Below, in pieces: positions 23,913-36,835 of a DNA stretch of 64,000 bases; position 1 is the stretch's first letter, and the number at the start of each line of letters is the position of its first letter. Source of the stretch: Toxoplasma gondii ME49. Its lineage: Eukaryota; Apicomplexa; Conoidasida; Eucoccidiorida; Sarcocystidae. The stretch lies in the NCBI RefSeq assembly GCF_000006565.2, contig NC_031479.1:4986289-5050288 (forward strand), written 5' to 3'. The notes beneath the pieces were generated by a model. That model was not told the origin of the DNA, did not search any database, and saw nothing but the letters and a program-made list of their open reading frames with translations. The translations under genes were made by a program, and so were the position numbers.

Positions 23913-26364
23913 ATGCGCCTTCGCCCTTCCTCACTTTCCTCTTCTCATTCCTCCTCTTTACCTCCCTCTTATTCTATGCGTCTCTCCCAGGCACATCGCT
24001 CTTCTTCTCCCCATTCTTCTCTTCCCTCTCCAGCCAGCACCCGCTGTCCTTTACCCTCTTTTCATCTCCTTGTGTCTCCCTATCGCCTCTCTCTCTCTTC
24101 TTCTCGTCTCTCTCTGCTTCTCCCTTCTCTTGTTCTCGTTTCTCTTCTTTGTTCTCCTTCTCTGTATCCTCTTCTTCCCCCGTCTGTCTCTGCTGCGCCG
24201 ACGTTGTCTCCCTTGCAGACACTTGATTCGCGAGAAAGCTCGCTGAAAGCTGGTGGTTCACCGGAGAGAGAGCGGCAGGAAGTATACTCGCATCGAGCAG
24301 AAGAGAGGAAAGATGTTTCGTCACTCTTTCAAGGAGAGACCGTCCCCCGCAGCGAAGAGACAGCGGAGTCAAGAGATCGAAACGATGGAGACACCTCCGG
24401 CTTCCTCTCTAGTCTGAGCGCCGCTCGTCCTGAGGGAGGAAACGAAGAAAGGAACAAAGCAATCCAGCACGGTTTTTCTGACGATGAGGCGGAAGACCAG
24501 GAAGGCCAACTGGCTTCGCCAGGTGAGAAGGAAAACGCGGAAGTCCAAGACTCCCCTCTCTTTAGAAAAGGACATGAAAAACTCGGAGACGCTCCAGAAA
24601 CTCGTGAGACGCACGGACGAGGTGAAGAGCGCAGAGCGTCGCGAGAATCCAACAGAAACGCATCCCTTGTGGCGCCAGGAAGGGTGAGACCTCAGGGGCG
24701 CAGAGAGGCCTTTCGCCTTCCCCAGAAGACCGCCCAGCCGAACAGGAGACACCTTCGAGACGCCCACGGAGCCAGCAGCGCAGCGGAGGAGTCGGAGAGG
24801 AGAACGAGAGAGGAGGCCGGAAAGAAGAGTGGAATCGAGACTCAACGCGGAGGCGTCTCGACAGTTGTCTCTCGAGATACAGCAGATGGAGGGACGCCAG
24901 TGCACCTCACAGCTACTGGCCAGAGAAGCGCGAGGAACAGAGACGGGGAGACAGCACGAGGAGCGCTCCGACTTCGCGCTCCGACAAGTCGAGAGGGTGC
25001 CGGTGCGCCGTGGTCAGGCGACGCCTCAGGTGAAGAGGAGCGAAGCGAGGAGCGAAACGAGGAGCGGGGGAGGCCGGGAGGAGGGACTCGACAGTCGCTG
25101 GAGGCAGCAGTTTCGCAGGCGAGCGAGCTGAAGGAAGGACAAGACAGGCTGCGAGAACTGGGGACTGTGGGCGGCGACGAAGGGCAGCGTGGCGGAGCCG
25201 GAGAGAAGCCTGTGGAGGCAGCGGAGAGGGTGGAAGAGAGTCGGGAGAAGCAGGGAGGAGAAGGCGAAGGAGACTGGGAGGAGGCCAGCGAGGAAGTTCG
25301 CCGGGCAGGTGACGAGGACGGGAAGGATCAGAGAGGAGGAGAGAGAGACGAGAAGAAGGCCAACGTGAATCTCCTCGCGTCTGCCCCGCAGGCGAGAGAA
25401 AGAGACACTGGCACTGGTGAAGACGGTGGAGACAAAGGCAAGACGTCAGACGAGGAGACGGAGGAAGAGGGTCCGTCGAGTCTTGTCTTCCTCGCTCTTG
25501 GATCCGGAGCAACCTTCTTCGTGTTCTCCTGGCTCCTCATCAAACAGCGAGAGAAGATGAAACGCGAAAGGTAAGAAGCCTGAAGACGCAAAGGCTTTCG
25601 TGTAGAAGCGGAAAGGTGCAACAGGCGACGGACCACCTTAGGAAGCTGTGAACATCTCTCGAGGAGAAGCACGAGCGAAACGTACGTCTGAAGAGAGGTC
25701 CATCTGTCTGCGGTTTTGGGCGTACCTGGGATGCGACTGTCCACGGTCTGTGGGGGCCTCCTCACCTCAGAATGCCAGCCAAGTGCCAGCAGGAGGAACT
25801 CTCTTCTCGCGCGTCTCTGGGAATCCTCGTTTCGAGTTGTAGGAGGCTTGTTCTGCGTTTCATGCGGCGTCGCGTGCGGTTCTATCCCTTCCTCCTGTGT
25901 CTCGGTCATGACTGGAAACTGAAGAAGACGGACAACGAGGAGATCGAAGAAAACAGACGAAGCGAGTGGAGATTAGAGAGTGCTATGGAATCCTGTGGTC
26001 CTTGGTTCTCTCAGAGTTTCGCTTACTTTGTTCGTAGCTTTTTTGATGGAGAGCAAGGGACGCCTGAGGACTGAGAACACGCTGTGATCGGATTTCGAGG
26101 TTCCTCTGAACTCCGGTTTCGAAAAGAGTATATACAACAAGGCGGCCTACTGATTTCGATCTCACTTTCGGATTTGAATTCCCCATGGTTTCGTTTCTAA
26201 GCGACCCCCGCGAGAGAGCAGAAGTCTGCGTTTCTCCTTTTCATCGCATCGAAAACGACTGCTTAAAGTGCGGTTGTGCTTCCTGCATTGGCTTCTGTTT
26301 TGTGCTCGTTTCGCTCTGCGCTTGCTGCAGGTACACCCGGCTGGCTCAACTGTTTGAGTCCTAA
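23913..26364 (+). CDS. Predicted single-pass membrane protein, Arg/Glu-rich ectodomain
   Basis: The model is exon 1 at 23913-25570 and exon 2 at 26331-26364, giving 563 residues. Family unknown. A hydrophobic segment at residues 66-90 (LSLLLPSLVLVSLLC core) should act as a signal peptide or anchor. About 430 charged, low-complexity residues rich in Arg, Glu, Gly and Ser follow. A second hydrophobic segment at about 521-542 (SSLVFLALGSGATFFVFSW) precedes a basic tail. If the first segment is cleaved this is a type I membrane protein of the secretory pathway. Exon 1 runs into a TAA that is part of a perfect donor, AG|GTAAGA; an acceptor CTTGCTGCAG at 26321-26330 restores frame and adds YTRLAQLFES before a stop. 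If unspliced, the protein ends at 25574. The same frame is open to 23823 without an ATG, so I chose the ATG at 23913; 23976 is an alternative. Confidence 0.65.
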
Positions 26365-27375
26365 GAAGAGCGTAGCTTTGTCGCTCTCGGCTTTGCCTTT
26401 TTGCCAGTGTGCGTGAACTCTGAATACGCACAACAGCCAGAAAGCGAGGAAGACGAGGAATGGACTGTTTTTGTTTCTTTCCACTGGCTTGCAGTTGCGG
26501 CTTCCGTGTCTCCTCGCCCCCTTTCGTCTGAGCTGCTTTCCTTCGTTTTTCGTTTTCTCGTCCTGTCAGTTGTTTTTCTGAGTCCTTTGCCTCAAACGCT
26601 CTTTCTCCTCTCTCTCTTCGGTGTCTCTGATAGATTTTCCTGCAAACGTTTTTCCGCGGTGCTGCAGCTATCCCTGAGTTTCAGTCTTCAGGAAAAGCAC
26701 GGCCGATTTGTGAGGTGTGTGAGAGCCTCTCTCTGCTCGCAGATGAAACACGAAAAAGGATTTCGTCTTTTTGGTCCTGAGAGGTTCTGTGCAGCACGGA
26801 AAGAACCGCTCGGACGCCTGAACCTGAGATGTCGTTCGAGAAAAGAAAACTCCTCTGCCCGATGTTTAGCGATGAGACACGTTCCACAAAATAGTGCCCT
26901 CCACTGGGTTTGATCCAGATAGGTTCCCGAAACAAAGAAAACGCGTCTGTGTCCGGCTGAGGGACAAAAGCGAGTGCTGTGTTTCGAAACTGGGTTGTTC
27001 ACTGCTCTGCACACGGGAGCGTGGGTGGGCGCAACTCTCTGCAGTGCCAGCAGTGCAGACGTTGTTGTAGAGTGAGTGATGTGCATATTAGGTTGAGACA
27101 CGACTCCGCGGTTTTAGCACTTTGAAACTGAGTAGCAAAAACGCAACGCGGGGGCCTCTGAAACCCTTTCCCCACTCGAGGGAGAACCAGCTGGAAAATT
27201 CAAATTCGCCAAGAAGCACTGGCAAAAACGCACATGAAAGAAACACTTGTTCTGCAAGAACATTCAGCTAATACAGACTGAGACCTACATACCCATAAAA
27301 TTATATATATATATATATATACAGTGTGGCATCCACAGAAGTACGAATCACGCCCTTCTTTGCGTTCACAGTCTT
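26365..27375. other. Tail-to-tail intergenic region
   Basis: About 1 kb lies between the plus-strand membrane-protein gene and the minus-strand kinesin stop. No exon with a recognisable motif was found. It should hold both 3' UTRs. It contains a TA microsatellite near the kinesin end. Confidence 0.5.
27302..27321. repeat. TA microsatellite
   Basis: Twenty bases of TA dinucleotide about 55 bp beyond the kinesin stop codon, probably in its 3' UTR. Confidence 0.85.
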
Positions 27376-30300
27376 CTATTTCGAGACTCTGCTCCTCCCA
27401 TCTTCCTCCAACGGACAACGAGCGACTGCTCGCTTTGCGGCAAGCGCCTTAGTGGAAAGAAGAGAAGAACGCGAAAGAGCTCCTGTTTCACTCTTGCAGA
27501 AGAAACCCGGTTTCTGCCGATCTACAGAGGCAAGTCCGAGCACGCGTGTGTGTGGGTCTTCCTCGGTTCGACAGCCGGTGACACTTCCGTTTCTCTCTCC
27601 GGGGAAACCTGCATAGAGGGAAGTAGCAGAAGACAGGAAAGAGACAGAAGAAGAGGAAGCAGACTGCGGAAGGGAACGCGGAGGCAGGAGATGCAAGCGA
27701 GAGGAGGAGGGACCTGAAGAGACCTTTGGATCGCTCCTCCTTGGCTTTCCTGTTCTTTTCTGCTTCTTCGATTCTGGCGTGAACCTCATCCAGAGAAGAG
27801 TTTCTGATGAAGCGACATCGAGGCTGCAGTTGCTTGGTGCTTTTCCTCCTTCTGAACTGAGCTCCGCAAGTCTCCGCGGCTGTCTGGTTTTTGCCGGCAG
27901 GCACACGATCGCGGGCGAAGACGCGGTGCTTCCCCACCTCGCTTCCTCTGCTTTGGTTGAGTCGGTTTGATTCGCGTTCCTCGTTAAATGCCATCTGATA
28001 TCTCCTTTTTTAGGATGTTTGTCTTTTCTCGTGCGACCGACTTCGGTGTCAGCTTCTCTATCTCCTAGCCTGGATGCGTCTCCTGGTTCTCGCTCTCTTT
28101 CCATCATTGTCGCCTTCTCGTCTTCTCCGCCTTCTCTCCGTTCTTCGCGCGCCTCTCCCCTCAGTTCTGCTGGCTCGAGTCTTCTCGCTTTCTCTCCATC
28201 TCCTCTCTCTTCTTCTCCATCTTCTCTTTCTTCTCTTTTCTCTTCTCGCTCTTCTTCCGGCTCGCGTTCTCTCTCTCGTCGCGTCTTCTCTTCTCTCACT
28301 TCTTCTTCATCTTGCCTCTCATCTGTGTGTCCGTCCACTTCGTGTTCTCCTCCTCTTCGTTCGCCACACTCGCTCTTCCCTTTTCGGTTGTCTTCGCGTC
28401 CCTGCTTGTCGCTCTCTTCTCTGCCGAGTTCCCCACGCGGTCTCAGCCTCTCCATGGAAAGTTGGTAAACTGCATGCGCTCGCTTCGGCCTTGCCGTCTC
28501 GTTTCCCGCAGTCAGTCTCTTTCTGACAAACTTCTGAGCAAAGGAAGAAAAACATATTCCAAGCCACTCCAGCCCATTACACTTCTCCCCAGTTTCTGCC
28601 TGCATTTACATGAATATATATATATATATAATATATACGTATGCATATATAAATATATATATATATATATGTGTACATAAAGATCCTTTTTGACGGGTTC
28701 TATGTCGCTGTCTGCATTTGTGCATCCATGCATTTGTATCTTTATGGACGAATGCATGCCTATATGCATTTCTACAAAAGCATCTGTGCCGTTTTCCATC
28801 CGCACGCCTGTGTCGGGGCCGAGTTCGTCTCTGCACAACCTTTATGATAAAGATGGAATTGGATGCATTCATGGATCCGGAATTGACTGGATTTAACCTA
28901 AACGCAGAGCTTTTCACTTTTCTTACCTGGAGAAATCCGATGCGCTTAGAAAGGCGATCTCGCTCTCGCTTGAGGCGCCGCAGCTGCTGGACGACGCGTG
29001 CGAGTTCTGTTGGAAGTCTCGGAACCGAGGAAACGCTTTGCTCGCTTGTCAACCTCGCCAGGCATACGAGTTCAGAAGCTCCTCCTCGAGAGAGTCTGTT
29101 TTTTCGTTCCTCGCTGTCTTTCCTTCCGTCTTTCACTGTATCGATTCCGGTGTACACGACAGATTCGTCTCCTTCACTTGCTGCTGTTTTCAGAACTGTC
29201 ATCTCATGGCTCGTTTCCTCTCGGCAGCAGTTCCCGTTTTGCCCATTCTGAAATCTCGGAGTCTCTGCGTGTTCCTCTTCGCCTCTGTCTGTCTCTTCGT
29301 TTTCTTCCCTTCGGTCTTCCTCGATTCCGCCTCCACCTTGGATTGCTTCTGTTGTGTCTTCTGTTCCTTTCAGGCGTCGATCCAATCCTCCCAGTGAGTA
29401 GTAGGTTTCTTTCGTCTTCTCCGGTTTTCCGGCTTCTGTTTCTTCCAGAATCCTTCTCTCTCCATTCGCCGCGCTCTCCTCTCGCCTGTCATTTGCGGTT
29501 GTTTCTCCCCTGCTGTTCTCCCCTCCGCGTCGCCGATGCTGCTCCGCATGCAGCCGCACGTCCTTCGCGTTCGCACGCCTCTTCTCCCCGTTCAGAGGCT
29601 TCTCTGTTTCACCTTCTTGCGTTACTTCTTCACCTCTCCGTGTTCCAGTTTCTCGCCGTTCTTCTTCGTTCCGCTCCTCTTCCCCTGCATGTGTGCCAGT
29701 CCACTCTTCATTTGCGTTTGCCTCTGAAGAAGGCGGGAACCTCGAGACTGGGTTCGGCGAGGAAGAGAGAAACTGGGGGGCGGGGAGAAGCGGGTGCGAA
29801 TCGGCGGTCGACAGCTGAAGCACAGAGCGCGGATCTGCACTGGCGGACGGCGCGGACGCTCTTTGCTGCGAGTGTTGTGCTTCCCACAGACAAGAAGGCG
29901 AAACAGACGGGAGACGAGAAGCAGACTCTGGAGCAGATGAGCAAGTCTGGCCTTTCCGTTTCCGGTTGCCCCAGTGAAGAAGAGGACAGACAGCTGATAA
30001 GGACGAGGTACAGACAGAGGCCGAGACTTCCTCGAGTTGTGGCCTGCGTTCCTCCGCCGTTCCTGGCAGAGGAGGAGCACAGGACGGACACAAAGTCCCG
30101 GATCTTGGTGAGCTCTGCTGGCGGCAGAGGGGCGAAGAACCAGGATACGATTGCGGCATCTGACGCAGAGGAGCTGAATGTTGGAAATGAGAAAGGAGAG
30201 CGCGAAGGCGAAAGAGTTCTCTGGCCAATGGAGACGGCGAGAAACTCGAATGTGGAGAAAGCGCCTCTTGGTGTTCCACTGGATTTCCTCTGAGGAGACC

Positions 30301-33300
30301 TCCACAGAAAATCACACATACGCGTTACACATTTTTCGCCTTCTTGGAACATACCCAAACTCTCTCTGCAGATGTGTATAAATGTGTACATGTACATATA
30401 TAGATGTTGAGCGTCCGTCTCTTTTCCTCTGAATATGTCGTCGCTTCGACCTCCTCTTGAGAATGATATAATGAGGTAACAGTGATGCCAAGGACCACCG
30501 GCCTGCGCGCATTACTCCGAGACGAATCGCCTAAGTCATTTCTTCTCTCGTTTTCTGGCTTTCTGACTTCTTTTCAGTCTTCGTTCGGTCCTTCTCGCTC
30601 TTTGTGCCTGCCGTCCGGTTGCCCCCTGTGGCATATCCAGTCTGTTGACTTTTTTTGTTTTTTCGTGGTTCTGTGTTCTACGCCTTCAACCCTCGCACGC
30701 ATGTCACTCGTTTTCGATTTACTCTTGTGCACCTGATTCTGCGGGCGTTTTGAGCAAGCTGAAGCGTCGCGAGAGTCGCAGAGAAATCGGCAGCTAACGG
30801 ACTCACGGTGGCCACCAGAATCACTCGCGCTCGACCGTCCTGCGAGGAAATCCCAAGAAACACCAGACGGAATCAAGGGGAAAAGAAGAAGCATCGGGGT
30901 GAGGAGCACGAACTCAGCATGCAAAGAAACGGAAGGCCGACGCAAAAAGGACGCCGAAGCCGTTCATCCGATGATCCAAAGAGTCAACATGGAATGAAAG
31001 CAAGGAAAAGGGAGAAGGGCACCCAGGTCAGAATTCCTCTTTCCTGCGCTTCAGTGTTGAGTTTTGTGATCGGCTTCATTGCACCACGTTCATATCTCTT
31101 GCACTCCATATGGCTTTCGCCGTACCTCTCGTTCTCGCTGTTCTTGAGAAATTCTCGCTTTTTCTCTCTTCCTGCATTTGGCGTCTCGCTGTGACTCTCT
31201 TTCTCTCCTTTTCCTCGATCTTCTGTCCGTTTCCTTTGTGCTTCACTTCCTATCCCGCAGCCTTCCCTTCTCCCCCATGCTGTAGATCCGGAGACTGTTT
31301 CGAGACTTCTTTTCTGCCCATGGTGTGTCTCTCTCTTTCTGCAAATGGCGAGGTCCACAGTCCTTCTTTGTGATGCTTTAATGATCCCAGGCTGGTTCAG
31401 TAAGTCAACGTGCAACGGAGCAGTTTCATGTGAAGAGATTTTTAATTTTAGAAATAGTCACGTTTTGAAAGCGTCGAAATTTCACCTACCCGTTTAACAT
31501 ACATTGTACTAGCTGCGCCTCAATGCAACTTGAGGAGGAGCGGCTACCTTTAAATGTGTCAAGCAGTTCACCGTTACATTCAGGAGCACACCGTTACATT
31601 CGATACACTTCTGTGTTCACACTGGTTTACCTCGACTCGGATAGACCGAGACTCTTTTCTGCCGTTCCTACCAGAGCATTTTTGAGGAGAAACGTCAGCT
31701 TGGAGTCCCGAACTCTCAGCAACGGCGCCTGCTTTCCCTCTGTCGCGACATGCGCCTGCCGGGTGGAAGATCTTTTCTGCCTGCCGGTTCCGCTGTCTCC
31801 GCAGATCCCTGCAGAGACTGAAGGACCCCGCGCCCAGGTTCCCACGTGGTGCAGCGACTGATTGAAAGAACAGGAAGTGGAAGACGAGAGGACACAAGAG
31901 TCTGAGGAAGAGCAAACTGAGGAGGAAGGAGCGAAGGCAGACGAGGATGAAGTTTGAGCAGAGAGAGGCAGGGAGACAGACCCAGAATGCGCAGAGGTCG
32001 GTGGACGCGATGCAACGGAAGAGGACACGAGCGAAGGTAACGAAAACGGAACTGATGCAGCAGAAGAAAGAACAGAAGGAGAAGGAGGAAGAGGAGAGGG
32101 GGGAGAGGAAGAAGGCACAAACGAAGAAGACGAAGAAGCAGGAAAAGCTTGAGGGGAGAGACCAGATGTTCTTCCGTGGTTTCGGCGATTGGCGGCCTCT
32201 GAAATCACAGCCATGAGGGCGCTAAGGCTTTTGTTGATGAAACATGCCTGTACGGAAAACACAGAAATCCGCGGATCCTGTGTTCTTTAAGAAGAGTCTC
32301 TGATCATCCCTCCTCGAGGATCGACATGAATTCTTTATCCGGAGAAACGCACACGAAGGGTAGGGTGGTGTGCGGACTACGCGTTGCCAATTCAAATCGC
32401 TTGACGTGACAGTTAACAAAGCCGCTCTTTTCAACAGAAGCAAATCTGCGCCAATATTTTACTCCACCACACATGTGTCTTGTTCTTCACGGTCACGGGC
32501 AGTTCTGTATGTCTGCATTAACAAACTGCTTAAGTTTTGTAAGCACATCACTTCACAAGCCTATCCATCGTCGCAAACGAGCAACTGAATCTAAATGAAC
32601 ATTTTACACGCCCATACAGGTGCACACCTAGCTAGATCGATATTTGACACATACGCATACACATTTCTTTAAATCTTTACTTGAGATACAGGCATACTCA
32701 TGCATGCAGATTGATCTGTAACACATAGAGTTCGATATGTAACACATATACATGTATGCCTATTTGGATCGAGATTTCTTTATCACGTGGCATGCATGTG
32801 CACAATCATCCGCCTAGATCGACCTTTGTCGCGCATGCACAGGCATCTCTGGTGGCTCTTTGCACTGTTGAACACGCGGCACCTGACCTCCTCCATTAGA
32901 GTTTTTTCTTCTTTTCTTTTTTCATTGACGGCGGCCGAGGACAGCCACAGAGAAGAAGCGGGAACGGCGAAATGTGTCTCCTGTGGGGTCTGTCGCTCTG
33001 CGCCTGCGAGGTCGACGAGGTGGAGGGAGGAACAACTGGTGACGACGGTGCCCTTTGCAATCTGCAGCGACCAGAAGCAAGGATGGGCCAGACTAAACAA
33101 AGAGAAAAAGCGTGTCTAGGTCTGCAGTGAGCAATCTGATTAGCATCTACGTGTGAGACCAGGTCTCGCGGGGAAACACAAAAAGCTCTAAAAAACAGAA
33201 CGAACCAGAGGCAAGGAAGAGAAGCACATGCGGGACCACGCGCTCATTGAATCCCCGGTAAAAATGTTTTACATCATCCTGTCTCAGGGGTGATTGCTCC

Positions 33301-36300
33301 AGAGAAATCGACACACAGGTCAAGACTCCCGCCTTCTCGCCCTTCCCCGATGGATCGTTAAAAGACGGCAGAGCACTACAGGAACACGTCGCAGCTTCGT
33401 CATAGGGTTTTGTGGGTTTCAGGTGATTTCTTCGATTCCTTCTCTGTTTCCTTAACTTCTGTTCTCTTACTCAAGGCAAGCTGGACGCCTTACTGTTCGT
33501 GTGTCGACGTGGAGAGAAAGGACCGTGTGGGATCTGGAACTCGTCGCGTTTTTTGGGGTTTCTCGGAATCGCCTGCGACGGAGAGCCACGCGGAAAACGC
33601 GTAAAAGGTCGTCGGCAGATTTGATAGTTTTTTCAGTAAGGCCGGCGACCACGACTCCATGTTGCGGATCTTCTCGCAGGACGAGAGTCTGCGAAATACC
33701 ACAAAAACAAGAAGCCGCACGAGAAACAGACGCAGAACAAAAGCGGAAAATGCATTTGTAGCCAGACTCAAGGGGAACGAGCAATGAAGCCGACAAGAGG
33801 CAGAGACAACAGAAAGTCGTGGTGGAAACAGGGGAAAGCAGCGTTATAAACAGAAGAAACCAATGGCAGAAACAGGAGAAAACCTCGTTTGAAACAAGGC
33901 TCAGTTGACAGGAAGAGACATGAATTCAACAATACAGAGAAAGAGCGGCCGAGTTAAAGCGTGGGGTGTATCGACACCCGAGACTCCAGGCGGTTTCTTT
34001 AAAATTCCGGAGCGATCTTGCGACTACTAGTGAACCCTTTTGGTCTGATCCTAAGTTTGCAAGGAGATGAATAGTCACAAGAGAAGTAGTCGTTTTCTTT
34101 CACTGTAAATACGAGCTTATATAACGTAAATCCATATAGAGCACAAGAGCAGAGCCAATTTGGAACTCGGAAGTGTCATTTGCCGGAGAGCACAGGAAGT
34201 CTCGTTTCTTTGTGCCTGTGATAGCCATGTTATCTCTGTAGTACCACGGGAGATTAGACAGTCCCCGAAGCAGATAAATACATCTTTCATTTTTGTAAAG
34301 TAGTGGAATACATGTATATACATAAACGTACAAACAGAGATACAGATATTCACATCCTACATATTAATATGCATTTACGTGTAGCGATATGCTTTACACA
34401 GTATAACGGGCCGTTAGGCGGAACCTGCGATGGGTAAATTCATATTTGACGATGGTTCGCTGCATACGATGTAATCGCTGCAGTGCCACGAATCACTTTC
34501 AGAATGTTTATATTTGAACCACTGTTCTGATTCAAAATCGGCTTGCCTTAGCTTCGGGGATAGCAAGCCGACCACGTGGGGGAGAAGCCACAAAAAGGTC
34601 CCGCAATCGTTCACAGTAAATCTCAACGGCTGTCGCACGGCACTGGAATCTGCAGAACAAAATCGGAAAAAAGCGAGTAGAGCGCTGCAGAAGTCTTAGA
34701 GAGAATCTAATGTTAAAGTTTGAAACAGAAGGGCTAACTTAATCGCGAATGGAGGATTTCTATGTGTTGTGTGGTGATCCGCATTACGATCGTTATTGAT
34801 AGGGGCGAGACCTACCAATCCCACTTGATAATGTGTAGCAGGGAGTCCACCTTCTGTTGTCATCTTGCTGCTACTGCATGCATAATATTTCGAACTATGA
34901 CTCTTCTAAATATGAGCGCAGTTTTTTGAGTGTCCAACCCAGTGCCCAGCCTTCGGCATCGAAAATAAGAAACCCATGTCTCCCCATCCTTCTTCATTTT
35001 CTTCGTCTTCCTCCTCTTTGTCTCCCTCTTCTAACTCTTCCTCTTTCTACACGACATTTCAGCCGTGGACTACTTATTCAGAAAACGGAAGCGGCGTCCA
35101 GGAAATCACCTTTGTTTTCTTCGTGTGTGTAGCGAAAGGTATATTCGATACAGACAAGCGTTGGCACGTGGAGATCTATTGTCTCGGCTTCCTGTCTCTG
35201 AATACTTGGTTGGAGTTAAACAGCTCCGGATCGCGGATCACCTGTACGGCGACCAGTTCTTCGTGTATAATTACACTACACAGTGTAGCTAAAGCCTCTG
35301 TGTTCTTGATGACAGCTTTGTGCGGAGGCTACTGCAACTTTTTCATATCAATTTTGATCTGGTGGACCAATCGAATAAACAGTTCTACACAAGCTTCTCT
35401 GTAACTTCAGATAAACCCACACATGTGCTGTAGAAGTACCGCCTCAAGACCCGTATACGTCTAAGTACTTATGTATGCATGTATATTTGTGGTTGTGGAT
35501 GTGTCTTGTGTTGGGAAAAAAGAAGTTGCAGACGTCGGAATATGGATTTTTCTGTGTTCCTTTGGGGGGATCGTGTGACGAGAAAGGCACCAACTGGAAG
35601 GCCGGAGAAAGCGAAGTTTTTTCGCGAAGGCGATCGAAGAGGAAGAAACAAACGCGACTCAAGAGACCTCGCTCCGGATGTTTGTGGAGAGATTGGAGAG
35701 CCTCAGGGGGACCGAACATTGTGTGCGTCTTGCCGCTGCCTGTGGCGCCGTATCTGGAAAAGCACGAAACAAAAGAGTGAAAGTGTGAAAAAGACAGCGA
35801 GCTATGAAACACGACGCACGACCAACAATGGACACGCAGCGAGACAAAGAAGATACGACGGCAATTGGAAGCAGTACTTGTAACGAATCAGGAACAGACA
35901 GAATAATGGGAGTGTACACTACGGGTTGGACTAGTGGGTTAAGTCTTCAAGGACTTTGTTCTTTGTTTCTAAGGTCTACTGTGCTTTTCGTAAACACTCA
36001 AGATGAGCAGAACATACAACGAATATACAAACCCATAAAAATTATATGTTTTTATGTGTCGTTGCCCAAATTCAAGAATTATCACACATCCATATATGTG
36101 TGTACGTGTCCATGAATTTGTACATGCACACATGTGTACATTCATATATATATATATATATATGGATACGTGCATGTCTACTCAGACACATATGGATACA
36201 TCGAAATGGGCGTTTGCGTAGTTGTTCCGCAGCTTTGAGATACTCATATCGATTTTTAAGCCACGGTTGCGTCGGTCTTCGTCGAGAAACCGCAACTCTC

Positions 36301-36835
36301 ACACAATCAACGAGGAGTTGATTCCTTGAAGGGCTGCGAGAGCGGCAGGAATTCCAGCCTGTCGAAATACGTCGTCTTGAGAGGCTGTTTCTTCCAGAAC
36401 CCCGTCCACGTGGAACGTGTGCATCTTTCCAGTGTTTCCTCTTTTGTATAGGGTCTCCTTTGAAGTTTCTTTGGTCGCTGGCTGGTGATGTCGCTCAGCC
36501 TGCGGGGGCGTACGTACACCCCATCGAGTCAGTTCCTCCCACGGCTTTCTGCATTCTTTCTTCAATGGCCCGATGCCATCATCGGGAAAATCTGCCGATT
36601 TCTGGAGGGTAACCACCGCGCAGGTTTCCTGTTGCTTCTCGTCATCGGGTGAAGCTGACAAGTGGGAACACCAGGAGAGTTCATTTCGTTTTGCGGGAGG
36701 CTGCAACTCGTGAGGTTCTGCGAGTTCTACGGCACTAGCGTGACGGAAGCTGATGACGCGCCGGCAGTCGCTTGCATCTACAGAAGCGCGAACGCGCACT
36801 AGAACGGACACAACGGAGCCATCCGGAGCAGCCAT
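27376..36835 (-). CDS. Kinesin motor protein with N-terminal motor and charged coiled-coil tail
   Basis: The nine exons are 36835-36303, 35753-35595, 34649-34592, 33688-33494, 33061-32888, 32247-31672, 30839-30733, 30289-28927 and 28533-27376 (stop). They sum to 4,323 nt, 1,440 residues, with every phase matching. Kinesins are ATP-driven microtubule motors. Motor landmarks in order are VSVLVRVR, the P-loop GATGSGKT (180-187), VEIYCERLRDLF, LREDPQHGVVVAGLTE, switch I NATSSRSH (297-304), switch II DLAGAE (332-337, usually DLAGSE), FINKSLSAL, DSKLTFLL, and VILVATVSP with TLATLQLAQNARRI. The neck NPVEHQEAL and a short coil at the end of exon 8 follow. The tail is disordered, then strongly Glu/Arg-rich. 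The motor is enlarged by about 100 residues near the N-terminus and about 145 between FINKSLSAL and DSKLTFLL. Subfamily not assigned. The ATG at 36835 precedes the first strand; 36877 is unlikely. Weakest donors are 35594 (GTTGGT) and 34591 (GTGGCT). Confidence 0.9.
28615..28672. repeat. Compound AT microsatellite in kinesin intron
   Basis: AT dinucleotide runs interrupted by ATACGTATGCATATATAAAT, in the intron between exons 30289-28927 and 28533-27376. Confidence 0.85.
36144..36163. repeat. AT microsatellite in kinesin first intron
   Basis: A short AT dinucleotide tract between kinesin exons 36835-36303 and 35753-35595, flanked by ACATGTGT-type sequence. Confidence 0.8.

Noticed and set aside
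28998..30293. 431-codon plus-strand open frame
   Set aside because: It opposes the kinesin tail exon 30289-28927, which is joined to the motor in phase. The Arg/Leu/Ser-rich product is typical of a shadow.
35053..35343. Possible extra kinesin exon on the minus strand (text with VIRDPELFNS)
   Set aside because: It does not fit the motor alignment. The exon 34649-34592 with VEIYCERLRDLF fills the gap in correct phase.
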